Positions 8,501-18,701 of a stretch of DNA of 64,000 bases are shown here, in pieces (the first letter of the stretch is position 1; every line of letters starts with the position of its first letter). The translations under genes and the position numbers were made by a program. The DNA is from Caldicellulosiruptor obsidiansis OB47. Lineage in GTDB: Bacteria > Bacillota > Thermoanaerobacteria > Caldicellulosiruptorales > Caldicellulosiruptoraceae. The DNA is taken from NCBI RefSeq assembly GCF_000145215.1, contig NC_014392.1:62001-126000 (forward strand), written 5' to 3'. The notes under the pieces are model-generated. The model made no database searches. It saw only the letters and a program-made list of their open reading frames with translations, and was not told the origin of the DNA.

Positions 8501-10866
8501 ATGCTTCAGGGTATGCGGAGCAGACTTCTAATGAATCAGAAATAGTTGAAAAGGTTTCATACAAAATCGACTCAACAGCGGATGATGTAATGTTTATAAG
8601 TGTGCCTACAAACCTGCAAATAGCTGACTATAACCAGTTGTGTCAGAATATTTTTATGAATTTAATGAGAAATTACCCGCTTGCACTGGATTATGGAGTA
8701 AGTGATGTAATTGGTGTAAGATTCTTCACAGGCGAAGTTGAAGACGTTATGATGTTTATAATTCCTTATATCTACGAAAAACAAGAAAGAATTGCAAGAA
8801 GACAAGCTGTTTTTCAAAAAGCTCAAGAAATAGTTCAAACTGTAATAGACCGGACTTATAATGAATATGACAAAGCTTTGGCTTTACATGACTATTTGAT
8901 ACTTCATACAAGATATGACATGGAAAGCTACCTTAACCGAAGTGGACCATTTGATATTCACACCGCATATGGAGCGCTGATAAATGGGTTAGCAGTGTGC
9001 GATGGTTATGCAAAAGCAATGTATGTACTTTTGAACACTGCAGGGATAGAAACAATTGTTGTCTACGGGGAAGCAGGAGATGTGGCAAGCAAAGTTGGGC
9101 ATGCGTGGAATATGGTAAAGCTTGATGGAGATTGGTACCAGCTTGATGTAACGTGGGATGATAGGGATAGTCTTGGAGGAGTGGAGATTGATTACAGCTA
9201 CTTCAACGTAACAGATGACGATATTAGCTCTGATCACTGGTGGGACAAAAGCTTGTATCCAACATGTACATCAACTAACTATAGATATGGAAATTACTAT
9301 AAAGCAGAAATAGTACCAGAAGTTGTTTATTATAATTTGCCAAACACTGTACAGATTGTTGTTAAAGACTACAAGGGAAATCCACAACCAGAAAGGCTTA
9401 TTACAGTAACTTACTATGATCTTACCACTCAATCTGATGAAGTTGCATTTGTAGGATATACTGACCAGGAAGGAAAAGTTGTATTTGATGTTACACCTGA
9501 TGAGTTTACCAGTTATAAAATTTACGTAACACCAAGAATGGAACCAAAGGGCTATATCGATGTTGTTGAGAAATTAAAACCGGTCACAATAAAATTTAAC
9601 ATAAATGGAACGACAGTAACTCAATTTGGTTTAGTTAGAAACGGAAAGGAGCTTTTCTATACTAATGATGGACAAATTCCTGTTGATATGAGCATATATT
9701 TTGATAACAATATAACACTATTTGGAGAAGGTTTTGTAGTAAAAAGAAGCTTGAGCGTTGATGGTTATGACCCGGAAGAAGTTACTGTTTTCAATGATAT
9801 ATATTACGACGCATCTGTACAACTGCATGTATATGATGGCACGACTGACATTGTGGGTGCAAGTGTTTATATTGTAGACAAAGATACTTACAAGGAGTTA
9901 TTTGTTGGAACTACAGATACAGCTGGCAGGTTGCCTCTAATTATTACTAAAGGAGAATATGTTGCAAAGATTGTGTATGGAGACGGAGATGAAGACTTCA
10001 AAAACTATGCATATGCAAAATTAAATGCCTTCGAAGATTCCCAAATAGATCTTGATTTAGCTAAGTTCAGCACTGTTCAATTTATACCTCACTTTACTGA
10101 GGGTGGATTGCACTTAAATGATAGACTCTACATTGGATTTGAAACATCTGCATCTTATGCCAAGATTGCAACTTTTATAGGCAAAAGACGTGAAGCCAAA
10201 TTTGCCCCTGGTGATTATGGGTACGTTTGGGTTTTTGCACACAATCCTTACTATGATGACCCAAGGTCATTGGGATACAAGCCAACAGAAAAGCTAGTAA
10301 TTCCAGCTGAGCCGCAGATTATAACTTATGACCTTGGCATTGATGCAAGCAAAATTGCAATAAAAAGTATTTATAAGTTCAATCCAGAAACTTGGAAGTT
10401 TGAGCCAACCACATTAGATAGTGTTTACCAGGGCGATGTGTTGAAATTGGACATTTATATTCCAACTTACAGTCACTACATCATAGGTGAAACTGGCATA
10501 TGCATGGAGATGACATATGATAATCAACCAAGTATATCCTTTATATCTTCTGATATACCTTATCCAATTAGTGCTGTAATAAAAACACAGGATTTAAGTG
10601 AAAATAATATTGAAGTATTTTTCCCAGGTTTTGATGAAAGGACAGATACATGGAGTATCATCTTGGCAGGTGTGAATGGTGATTTGAATTCCACGCTGAT
10701 TATAAATCTTCCGTTTGTGCCGTACGATGGAAATTACACATTGCAATCTCCGATTAAAGTATATCAGGCTCAAAGTTCTTCGAGCGGTGGTTCACCAAGA
10801 AGAACATTTATAAAGATGCTGCAGTTAAAAAATAATTTCAAGCAGATAAATCCCGTGAAAAAGTAA
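5542..10866 (+). CDS. Giant S-layer-homology protein with transglutaminase-like domain
   Basis: A secreted 1774-residue surface protein. A signal peptide (about 1-30) precedes three SLH repeats (about 30-215, each with the GY-D-TFKP and ITR-E signatures) that bind pyruvylated wall polymer. Residues 220-410 are beta-strand-rich repeats (GNVIIAEG, SIIIRGGGEHS) suggesting a small beta-helix. A Ser/Thr/Gly linker covers about 430-505, then Ig-like beta domains. Residues about 1100-1215 form a transglutaminase-like (papain-fold) domain: Cys1153 in AVCDGY, His1187 in GHAW and Asp1202 in LDVTW make a full catalytic triad. More Ig/Cna-like domains follow. The start has a GGGAGG site and a strong promoter. 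The reaction could be peptide crosslinking or proteolysis; no glycosidase domain was recognised. It is monocistronic, with a terminator after it. Confidence 0.85.
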   Translation: MHSFRKGIAVIAVFAFVFNFIFPIAAVQAAFKDINSNYWAKDLIEKWGNTYQVVKGYSDGTFKPSQYISRAEFAKLLANVIREISIDAGINFKDVKKTDWYYSALNSLSRYITGYNDQTFKPNKNITREEAAVICARVFGIDQINDNNVLSAFKDADEISSWSRNYVAALVQKNYIKGYPDNTFKPKKFITRAEALSILDNIIGLLLYKEGYYTSKEVKGNLVINKSGVRINGFSVNGNVIIAEGVGKGSVKIENSNINGSIIIRGGGEHSVTLENVKAQKVKVDNIQAATRVIVSGNSNIEKVEVKENAIIENLSKLPIKSIVISSNESSSISVSIKGNAERVEIISARAEVNITQGNINKVIIQNQANLKVETNSKIQELTVNSQNVNILSQGMIEKIQVNEERVYVNNNEVTKGQIVTVIDGKTEKIQNQQQTSSQSNTSSTSSQTTSNNTASLSEGGSQGSVGSIGSTTSSSSGQTGGTSSGTTGSLPSGSTGVSSSGIVALVSVDKETITVGQDNTVSVTVKDAQGNPLAGKLVTIEGKSSYTNSNGVATISLNVFESKELIINVDGKNYGGLLYAIKPTEGVIKLKLKTATDIYENQFNVKVVGRSSQFSQTYQVNTTELGVIVPVGNDYKILAWKYAAEKGLIYALLEEVNVVSGMNRIVVDTTTSEFVNATISFSYENKALTDYEFSVANSTYSDVFTTDDVKVNLQNSQINIIANKGTYTIKVAKEINGEKLYFVRTCQLNTSGATLQFAFTSLKKLTFTFNGLFNLTSVAESVYVKLNNQRYQLSDDLSVYLPKGTYTLDEVVVNVYDANNSHLRYTFAVDKNNSPLSIDLTSSNEEVTKEIDFNINESESNFIVCNVNDEKITSLKARSVAVLYENVKTVSGYNLDVVVNDVYSNFLGFEIPYGTNISLQDGAQLRPLSVLATKILENNVCATLFYTPSEIADGNYTLVVQKDLGPLYENRVLAESYSFEINSNGDASGYAEQTSNESEIVEKVSYKIDSTADDVMFISVPTNLQIADYNQLCQNIFMNLMRNYPLALDYGVSDVIGVRFFTGEVEDVMMFIIPYIYEKQERIARRQAVFQKAQEIVQTVIDRTYNEYDKALALHDYLILHTRYDMESYLNRSGPFDIHTAYGALINGLAVCDGYAKAMYVLLNTAGIETIVVYGEAGDVASKVGHAWNMVKLDGDWYQLDVTWDDRDSLGGVEIDYSYFNVTDDDISSDHWWDKSLYPTCTSTNYRYGNYYKAEIVPEVVYYNLPNTVQIVVKDYKGNPQPERLITVTYYDLTTQSDEVAFVGYTDQEGKVVFDVTPDEFTSYKIYVTPRMEPKGYIDVVEKLKPVTIKFNINGTTVTQFGLVRNGKELFYTNDGQIPVDMSIYFDNNITLFGEGFVVKRSLSVDGYDPEEVTVFNDIYYDASVQLHVYDGTTDIVGASVYIVDKDTYKELFVGTTDTAGRLPLIITKGEYVAKIVYGDGDEDFKNYAYAKLNAFEDSQIDLDLAKFSTVQFIPHFTEGGLHLNDRLYIGFETSASYAKIATFIGKRREAKFAPGDYGYVWVFAHNPYYDDPRSLGYKPTEKLVIPAEPQIITYDLGIDASKIAIKSIYKFNPETWKFEPTTLDSVYQGDVLKLDIYIPTYSHYIIGETGICMEMTYDNQPSISFISSDIPYPISAVIKTQDLSENNIEVFFPGFDERTDTWSIILAGVNGDLNSTLIINLPFVPYDGNYTLQSPIKVYQAQSSSSGGSPRRTFIKMLQLKNNFKQINPVKK

Positions 10867-10876
10867 GAAGAAGTGG

Positions 10877-10900
10877 GGGAGAGAGATAAATCTCTCCCTC
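10877..10900 (+). terminator. Terminator after the SLH-transglutaminase gene
   Basis: GGGAGAGA (10877-10884) pairs with TCTCTCCC (10891-10898) around a six-base loop, followed by a T-rich but interrupted tail. Confidence 0.6.
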
Positions 10901-11028
10901 ATTATTTGTTTGCAATATTACAAGGTTATACAAATATTCAAAAAAAACAGTAAACAAATTTTAACTTGATAAGAGAAAATAGATGCATTAAAATATAAAA
11001 GTTATAGTGAAATAGAGGTTAACAATAG

Positions 11029-12723
<1,695 letters not shown>

Positions 12724-12725
<2 letters not shown>

Positions 12726-13212
12726 ATCTTCGTCTTCGCCTGGTGTATGTTAGATCTAAAGTTTTCGGTTTTTGCTGTCTTGGCAGCTCAGAAAGAAGAT
12801 ATATTACAAAGAGGTGAATTAAAAATAATACAAGATTTAATCCCACATGTATGTAAATATAAAGAGGTCTTTGAAGAATTACCATTTCAGAAGACTGTCT
12901 TACAAATTCCACAAAACCCATTAAATGTATTGAGAATACTTGCAAGAGCAAAACAAAAAAGTTTGGGAATCGGACGTTAAACATAAATAAAATTGCAAGA
13001 ACGCATGAGATAATAAAGCCTGGCAGAAGAAGTAAGGTTGATGTTATATAAAACCTTAGAATGATTGTTATCAAAAATATTATAAGCAAACTTATAAAAG
13101 ACCAGACAAAAAGGAGTATATTATCTTTTGAAAACAGATTTATGCCTGCAAAGAAGCAAAGATATATCAAAAGCCAAAGGAATATTTCAAATGCCACGTT
13201 TCTATTTTCCAT
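12724..13212 (-). CDS. Small polytopic membrane protein, unknown function
   Basis: A 162-residue protein with four hydrophobic segments (about 10-30, 33-52, 60-82 and 86-105) and a fifth near 122-143, so it is an integral membrane protein. The C-terminus is basic and Arg-rich. I recognise no family. It is convergent with pyrG and divergent from walR; the terminator at the pyrG end serves both. The ATG at 13210-13212 lacks a close ribosome site: an AGGAGGG sits about 40 bases upstream, with a perfect hairpin (13221-13247) between it and the ATG. Whether that hairpin controls translation or the true start is internal (GTG at codon 6) is open. Confidence 0.6.
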
Positions 13213-13220
13213 AGTATTAT

Positions 13221-13247
13221 AGCTCTTAAAAGTATATTTTAAGAGCT
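13221..13247 (-). repeat. Perfect inverted repeat between an AGGAGGG site and a start codon
   Basis: AGCTCTTAAAA (13221-13231) and its exact complement (13237-13247) form an 11-bp hairpin with a five-base loop. On the minus strand it lies between a strong Shine-Dalgarno-like sequence and the ATG at 13212. It could be a translational control hairpin, an operator, or a terminator without a U tract. Confidence 0.45.
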
Positions 13248-13334
13248 CTTTCCCTCCTTTTTTAGCAGCTTGAGAGGTTTTAATTTTTAAAAACTACTCC
13301 AAAATCAATTATACCTTAAAAAGTTGAATTAGTG

Positions 13335-13340
13335 TATAAT
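13335..13340 (+). promoter_or_regulatory. Likely -10 box of the walRK operon
   Basis: A perfect TATAAT sits about 65 bp upstream of walR. No good -35 hexamer is visible at the right distance, so the promoter may depend on an activator. Confidence 0.4.
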
Positions 13341-13405
13341 TAAATTGTCAAGTTGGTAAAATCAAAAACCTTCATCGAAAAGAAAAAAGGAGGATATAAA
13401 AGCTC

Positions 13406-14098
13406 ATGTCGAAAGCACATATCCTTGTTGTTGATGATGAAAAGCCAATTGTTGATATAATAAAGTTCAATTTAGAAAAGGAAGGGTATAAAGTGACAAC
13501 ATCGTACGATGGTGAGGATGCTTTAAATAGAATAAAAAGTGGAAACTTCGACATGGTTCTTTTGGATGTAATGCTTCCTAAGATTGATGGGTTTTCTGTA
13601 TGTAAGAAGGTTCGTGAGTTTTCGGATGTTCCCATTATAATGATAACAGCAAAGGCTGATGAGGTTGACAAAGTTTTGGGGCTGGAGCTTGGGGCGGATG
13701 ATTACATAACAAAACCGTTTGGCATAAGAGAGCTTATTGCAAGGATTAGGGCAAACTTGAGAAGGACAGCTCAAAGTTCAGCGCAAGATGGTAAGGTGTT
13801 AAAAGCAGGGGCTTTGACTTTGAATCCTGAGACGTTTGAGGTGAAAAAAAATGGCAAAATTATTGAACTTACCGTGAGAGAATATGAGCTTTTGAAGTTT
13901 TTGATGTCACAAAAAGGTCAGGTGTTTTCAAGAGAAGAACTTTTAGAAAAGGTTTGGGACTATGAATACTACGGAGATGTTAGAACTGTGGATGTTACTG
14001 TGAGAAGACTGAGAGAAAAGATTGAAGACAACCCATCTGAACCCACTTTTATTTTGACAAAGAGGGGAATAGGATACTACTTCAATCCGAACATATAA
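13406..14098 (+). CDS. walR: OmpR/PhoB-family response regulator, WalR (YycF) type
   Basis: A 230-residue regulator with an N-terminal receiver (acidic pocket D10/D11, phosphoacceptor D54 in VLLDVMLP, Lys of the ITKPFG motif) and a C-terminal winged helix (LTVREYELLKFL, YYGDVRTVDVTVRRLREK). These segments match WalR/PhoP. WalR controls cell-wall hydrolase and envelope genes and is often essential in low-GC Gram-positives. The assignment to WalR rather than PhoP rests on the neighbours: a WalK-type kinase follows after 23 bp, then YycH- and YycI-like genes. The ribosome site is AAGGAGG, and the start gives a standard N-terminus. Confidence 0.9.
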   Translation: MSKAHILVVDDEKPIVDIIKFNLEKEGYKVTTSYDGEDALNRIKSGNFDMVLLDVMLPKIDGFSVCKKVREFSDVPIIMITAKADEVDKVLGLELGADDYITKPFGIRELIARIRANLRRTAQSSAQDGKVLKAGALTLNPETFEVKKNGKIIELTVREYELLKFLMSQKGQVFSREELLEKVWDYEYYGDVRTVDVTVRRLREKIEDNPSEPTFILTKRGIGYYFNPNI

Positions 14099-14121
14099 AG
14101 ATAAGGGGAATAAGGTGTACT

Positions 14122-15822
14122 ATGACAAGAAGCATAGAAAGCAGGCTCATACTTGTTTTTGGGCTTTTAATTTTGATGGTTATGTTTATATCAAGTTTTT
14201 TTATCATAGACAGGACAAAAAATTACTTTTATGAAGATGTCCAGAAAAAGATTGAGTTTATGGTAAGCTCATCACTCATCAGGCTTTTAGAGGATAAAAA
14301 CCTGACACAGGAAAGAATTCAAACCATTGTTGATCAGTCGATGAAAGAAAGTCAGTACGGGTTCATGATTCAAAAACTCATTGTGACAGATAGCAGAGGT
14401 AAGGTTGTGGCATCTTTCCCAAGGATGGATATTAGCTTTTTCCCGTCAGATGAGATTTTGACAAGCCTTGCGGGCTACAAGGTTGTAAAGAGGGAAGTAG
14501 AGGACCAGGCGATGGTTTTTGCATTCCCTATAAAAAGTGGCAGGTCGGTGGAAAGAGCACTGTATTTGGAGGTGTCTGTTCAGAATATTCTTGCCACAGT
14601 AACTGATATCAAAAATATTTTGCTTATGGCTTACATTGTTGCGATGCTTTTTTCACTTTTTATAGGACTTTTGTTTGCTAAAACTCTTTCAAACCCGCTC
14701 AGAAAACTTACCAAACAAGCCCTTGAAATGGCAGAGGGAAATCTTGATGTGAAGATTGAAGTTTCCAGCCAGGATGAAATTGGCAAGCTTGCAAGCGCTT
14801 TTAGGACAATGGCGACGAACGTAAAAAAATATATATCAGAGCTTGAATTTGAAAAGCAAAAGCTTGAAAGAATACTTCAGAACATGTCAGATGGAGTTTT
14901 GGCTGTGAATTCTAAAAATGAAATTATTCATATAAACGAGAGTGCAAAAAAGTTTTTGAAAGGCGATGTTAAAAAGTTCTTGGAATATATACAAAATGAG
15001 GAAAATAGGTCAGTTACACAGCACATATATGAAGTTGATGGATGGACGCTTGAGGTTAGCACGGCAGCCTTTATAGATTCTTATCATGGAAATGGTACAA
15101 TATTTATCCTTCACGACATAACACAGCAAGCAAAACTTGACCAAATGCGAAAACAGTTTGTTGCAGATGTATCTCATGAACTTAGAACTCCGATCACAAC
15201 TATCAAAACATATTCTGAAACTCTTCTGGATGTTGATGATGAGACTGTGAAAAGAGAGTTTTTAAGTGTTATCATAAAAGAGTGTGATAGAATGACAAGG
15301 CTTATTACTGACCTTTTATATCTTTCGCGACTTGACAGTGGCGAGAATATTTTGAAAATAGAAGAGGTAAATGTTAGTGAACTTGTTAGGTTTGTATGTG
15401 AAAAGATGAGGATTCATGCAAAAAAGAAAAATCAAAAACTTTTATGCAGCGCAGAGGAAAACGTGGTGATTGAGGCTGACAGAGACAGGCTTGAACAGGT
15501 GCTAATTAACCTTATAAACAACGCTGTTGTCTATGTCCAGGAAGGCGGGCAGATTGAAGTCGGGCTCAAAAAAGATGGCAGTTATGTAAAAATAACTGTA
15601 GATGACAATGGTCCAGGAATTCCTGAAGATGATCTTCCGCGCATCTTTGAAAGGTTTTACAGGGTTGACAAGGCAAGGTCGCGAAGCCTTGGTGGGAGTG
15701 GACTTGGGCTTTCTATAGCAGATGAGATTGTAAAAGCACATGGTGGAAAGATTCAGGTTGAAAGCAGGGTTGGTGTTGGAACTAAATTTACGGTTATTCT
15801 TCCTGTGAAAAATACTGTTTAA
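14122..15822 (+). CDS. walK: Sensor histidine kinase, WalK (YycG) type
   Basis: A 566-residue membrane kinase. The first membrane helix is near 10-30, an extracytoplasmic Cache/PAS-like sensor runs to about 165, and the second helix is near 168-190. A HAMP linker (to about 245) and a PAS-like segment (RILQNMSDGVLAV) follow. The HisKA domain carries the phosphorylated His352 in DVSHELRTP. The HATPase domain has NLINNA, DNGPGIP and GGSGLGLSIA. It phosphorylates WalR in response to cell-wall state. It is co-transcribed with walR, and its length and domain order agree with WalK. The downstream walH/walI genes supply the usual membrane modulators of this kinase. Confidence 0.9.
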   Translation: MTRSIESRLILVFGLLILMVMFISSFFIIDRTKNYFYEDVQKKIEFMVSSSLIRLLEDKNLTQERIQTIVDQSMKESQYGFMIQKLIVTDSRGKVVASFPRMDISFFPSDEILTSLAGYKVVKREVEDQAMVFAFPIKSGRSVERALYLEVSVQNILATVTDIKNILLMAYIVAMLFSLFIGLLFAKTLSNPLRKLTKQALEMAEGNLDVKIEVSSQDEIGKLASAFRTMATNVKKYISELEFEKQKLERILQNMSDGVLAVNSKNEIIHINESAKKFLKGDVKKFLEYIQNEENRSVTQHIYEVDGWTLEVSTAAFIDSYHGNGTIFILHDITQQAKLDQMRKQFVADVSHELRTPITTIKTYSETLLDVDDETVKREFLSVIIKECDRMTRLITDLLYLSRLDSGENILKIEEVNVSELVRFVCEKMRIHAKKKNQKLLCSAEENVVIEADRDRLEQVLINLINNAVVYVQEGGQIEVGLKKDGSYVKITVDDNGPGIPEDDLPRIFERFYRVDKARSRSLGGSGLGLSIADEIVKAHGGKIQVESRVGVGTKFTVILPVKNTV

Positions 15823-15879
15823 TTCTATTTTGTAATAGGCTCTTAACATGCTTGTAACAGATTTGTAATATAAAAATTG

Positions 15880-15885
15880 TATAAT
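15880..15885 (+). promoter_or_regulatory. Possible internal promoter (-10 TATAAT) before the accessory genes
   Basis: TATAAT lies in the 100-bp gap after walK and could start a separate transcript for the secreted protein and walHI. No convincing -35 box is visible. Confidence 0.35.
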
Positions 15886-15922
15886 GTAATTAGGATAATT
15901 GTAACTTGCTGGTGATGACGAG

Positions 15923-16411
15923 ATGAAAAAACTTGCGCTGATATTGAGCATGTTGTTTATTTTGTCAATAGCTACTATAGCTTTTGCAGGTGATGAAAAA
16001 GATCTAAAAAAAGCAAAAAATATAAATTCGATTGAGATAGATGGTAGTAAAATAACATCTACTGTATCTTCACTTGTCGAAATAGCAGAGTATGAAAGCC
16101 AACTTACAACTTCGATATTTGTTCTGTCAGGAAAAGCATCAGAAGGTGTAGAAATTAGTATATATACTAAAAAAGATAAAAAAGAAGCATTTTCACAGCA
16201 AGGACTTGTTGATAAGTTTCAAGTAGGCAAGTCTGGCTATTTTGCAAAAAAGATTAATGTGGATGAGGGGACCACTTATATTCTTGTGGTTGCAAAGAAG
16301 GATAAAGATACACAGATAAGTCTTATTAAAGTTTTTTATGAGAAGAAAGAAAGCTTTTTTACCAAAGTGGAAAAGGCAATATCAAATTTTGTAAGTTCGC
16401 TTGGCAAATAA
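15923..16411 (+). CDS. Small secreted or envelope protein inside the wal locus
   Basis: A 162-residue protein with a clear signal peptide (MKKLALILSMLFILS, likely cleavage after AFA at about residue 22). The mature part is highly charged and rich in Lys and beta-strand-forming residues, and contains a segment reading IFVLSGKASEGVEISIYTKK. This looks like a single beta-sandwich domain. No cysteine or lipobox is present. It sits between walK and walH, a place where walRKHI loci normally have no gene, 100 bp after walK and 18 bp before walH. A role in sensing or adapting the envelope is an inference from position only. No family was recognised. Confidence 0.6.
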   Translation: MKKLALILSMLFILSIATIAFAGDEKDLKKAKNINSIEIDGSKITSTVSSLVEIAEYESQLTTSIFVLSGKASEGVEISIYTKKDKKEAFSQQGLVDKFQVGKSGYFAKKINVDEGTTYILVVAKKDKDTQISLIKVFYEKKESFFTKVEKAISNFVSSLGK

Positions 16412-16429
16412 AAAAAGAGGGTAAGGTGA

Positions 16430-17728
16430 ATGAGGAAAAGTAAGGTAGAAGTTATAAAAAGCATAGTGCTGAGTATACTTGTTATACTCAGCATTTATTT
16501 GTATTACAAGGTTTATTTTGACTACAATGTCGAAGACATTGTAAAAGCAATTGATATTTATCAAAATTCTCAGTCAGATCAGCAGCTTCTAAAAAAAGCA
16601 AGAGAAATTCTGGCATCTCCTAAGGAGATGTATCTGAACATTTCTAAAAATGTGGTTGTCAGAATACTGAGCAATCAATCTCAATATTCACAGGTGGTTT
16701 CAAAGTTCATAGAAGGAATTGAAAAATCGCTTGTAAAAAAAGAGTTTGAAATAAGCCAAAAAAATATTTCTGCCAATTTTTTTAAACAAAGAAGGGTTTT
16801 AATTTTAAGCTACGGATATGAGATAGATTTCATTACTTTTGTGTATGAACTGACGAAAAGAAATATTGGTAATCTCGTGCAGGGTTTTAAGTTTGACAGG
16901 ATTTTCATAGAAGAAAATGGCAAAGGAACAGTTTTGTATTTTTTTAACTCTCAAGAGCAAAGAGCAGCTATATTGAGATTTTCACCGTTTGGCTTTTTAC
17001 CTTTGGAGAATTTAATTGAGAAGGATCTAAAACTTGTTTATTCATGGTCAGACAGTCTTGGATTTACTGAGATTGCCAATAAAGATATTTTGATTCCAGT
17101 TGAATTTTCAGATGTCCAATTTTCTGAGATAAAGACAAGGGAGAGTAGCTACAAAAAAGAGCTGATTGTGCGGCGGCTTTTCCCGGATACAATCTTGACA
17201 AGGAAAAATATCTTGAAAAACGGTGATGTGGTAATAACAGATGAAAGAAGAACTCTGAAGCTTAAAAATGATGGGGGCTTTGTTTTTGAATACTCGGAAA
17301 GTGCCTTTGGCGAAAAGGTTGACTCTATTTCTGATGCGCTGATGTTCTACCTGAAAACATTTTACGCAGAAGAAGATTTGAGAGTTTGTAGGCTTGAGTT
17401 CAAAAAAGAAGATGACTTTGAAATATATCTTATGACAAGGGCAAATGGAATTGATGTGGTTGCAGGAGATGGGGAATTTTGTGCTAAGATAGAAGTGCAA
17501 GGTGGAAGACTGCAAGAAATTTCGGGAGATCTTTTTGACATCCTCAAGGTGAGAACCTCTCAGATAAAGGTTGACGGTATTGCAGCAATTGACGCTATAA
17601 AGGAAAGAAAAGGAGATATTTTTATAGAGGAGATAGACCTTGAATATATTTCGGGTGGAGCAAGCTCATACCCTTACTGGAAAATAAAAACCCAGAGCGG
17701 GGTTGTATATGTTGAAACAATAAAATAA
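16430..17728 (+). CDS. walH: WalH (YycH)-like membrane regulator of WalK
   Basis: A 432-residue protein with one N-terminal membrane helix (about 12-30) and a large extracytoplasmic domain, matching YycH in length and topology. In Bacillus and Staphylococcus, YycH and YycI bind WalK in the membrane and tune its activity. Sequence resemblance is weak, as is usual for this family. The call therefore leans on gene order, topology and the following YycI-like gene, which is separated by 24 bp. The ribosome site GAGGGTAAGG precedes the ATG. Confidence 0.72.
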   Translation: MRKSKVEVIKSIVLSILVILSIYLYYKVYFDYNVEDIVKAIDIYQNSQSDQQLLKKAREILASPKEMYLNISKNVVVRILSNQSQYSQVVSKFIEGIEKSLVKKEFEISQKNISANFFKQRRVLILSYGYEIDFITFVYELTKRNIGNLVQGFKFDRIFIEENGKGTVLYFFNSQEQRAAILRFSPFGFLPLENLIEKDLKLVYSWSDSLGFTEIANKDILIPVEFSDVQFSEIKTRESSYKKELIVRRLFPDTILTRKNILKNGDVVITDERRTLKLKNDGGFVFEYSESAFGEKVDSISDALMFYLKTFYAEEDLRVCRLEFKKEDDFEIYLMTRANGIDVVAGDGEFCAKIEVQGGRLQEISGDLFDILKVRTSQIKVDGIAAIDAIKERKGDIFIEEIDLEYISGGASSYPYWKIKTQSGVVYVETIK

Positions 17729-17752
17729 TAAAAGGAGATTAGAAGGTAAGAT

Positions 17753-18481
17753 ATGAATTGGGCAAAAGCCAAAACAACTGCAATTGTGGTGTTCCTTTTG
17801 ATATTTGTTTTTCTTATCATAAAATATCTCAACCTTTTTCCAAAAGAAGAAACTTTGACAGATCAGCAAATAAACATGGCAAAAAATATACTTTCACAAA
17901 ATTCCATAAAACTCTCTTGCAGTATTGATAGGAAGATTTATTATGTCTCGAAGCTTGGCGTTGCCATTGAGAGCAAGTATGATAATATTGTGACAAAGCT
18001 TTTTGGGAAAAGGGTTGATAGATATCAAAATGAGTTTGAAAGTAGCATCTATCACCTCAAAATCGTAAACCAGACACTTTTTTTGGAGTCCAAATATTAT
18101 CAAGACCCGTTTGAACTTTTTGACATAAAAAGGGGCGATTATATAAAAGACTACGACGGAAGCTTTGTACAGGTGTACAAAGGCTATCCCATTTTTGATG
18201 GAAGGCTAACAGTAAAAGAACAGGGAAGTTCTACCTTGTACATCTTTACAAAAGTCAATCCCAGAAGGTTTGAGATTAAACGAAGCAGAGCAATCTCAGC
18301 ACTTGAGGCAATTTTTAATCTTTTAAATCAGCAAAAGGGTATAAAAGAAATTCAAAATATAAAGTTCGGGTTTTATCTAAAAGATTTCAATGTCATTCAG
18401 GGTCAGGCAATTCCGGTTTGGCGGATTGTTGCAGATGGAAATGTTTATTATATAAACGGGTTTACGGGGATGTTGGAGTAA
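17753..18481 (+). CDS. walI: WalI (YycI)-like membrane regulator of WalK
   Basis: A 242-residue protein whose start, MNWAKAKTTAIVVFLLI, has the layout of YycI: a short basic stretch and then one membrane helix (about 9-28). The extracytoplasmic part ends in a region (GQAIPVWRIVADG, YYINGFTG) typical of YycI/PepSY-like folds. It works with WalH to restrain or adjust WalK. It is the last gene of the locus; the metallo-beta-lactamase (walJ) and HtrA genes that often follow in Bacillus are absent, and a terminator comes next. Confidence 0.78.
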   Translation: MNWAKAKTTAIVVFLLIFVFLIIKYLNLFPKEETLTDQQINMAKNILSQNSIKLSCSIDRKIYYVSKLGVAIESKYDNIVTKLFGKRVDRYQNEFESSIYHLKIVNQTLFLESKYYQDPFELFDIKRGDYIKDYDGSFVQVYKGYPIFDGRLTVKEQGSSTLYIFTKVNPRRFEIKRSRAISALEAIFNLLNQQKGIKEIQNIKFGFYLKDFNVIQGQAIPVWRIVADGNVYYINGFTGMLE

Positions 18482-18509
18482 GTAGCTGAGAAGTTGAGAA
18501 AATGAGCAG

Positions 18510-18548
18510 GGCAGGGGCTTTATAAACTTTTAGAGCCTCTGCCTTTTT
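18510..18548 (+). terminator. Terminator of the wal operon
   Basis: GGCAGGGGCTT (18510-18520) pairs with the complementary AGAGCCTCTGCC arm (18532-18543), followed by a T tract. Confidence 0.8.
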
Positions 18549-18701
18549 GTTTTTTCTCAAAAATCTTAAATTTAGATACCACTTCTTAAAAAAGCCCTCT
18601 TTTTTATAGACTTTGCCCCATTTTATAATAAAATCAGAAAAATAAATTGTAGCTTATGTAATATAAAAAATATAACCTCTATAGAAGGAAGGCGATGTAT
18701 C

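Noticed and set aside
12747..12980. Plus-strand frame of 77 codons after pyrG
   Set aside because: Begins in the terminator and is antisense to the membrane protein gene, whose hydrophobic pattern is convincing.
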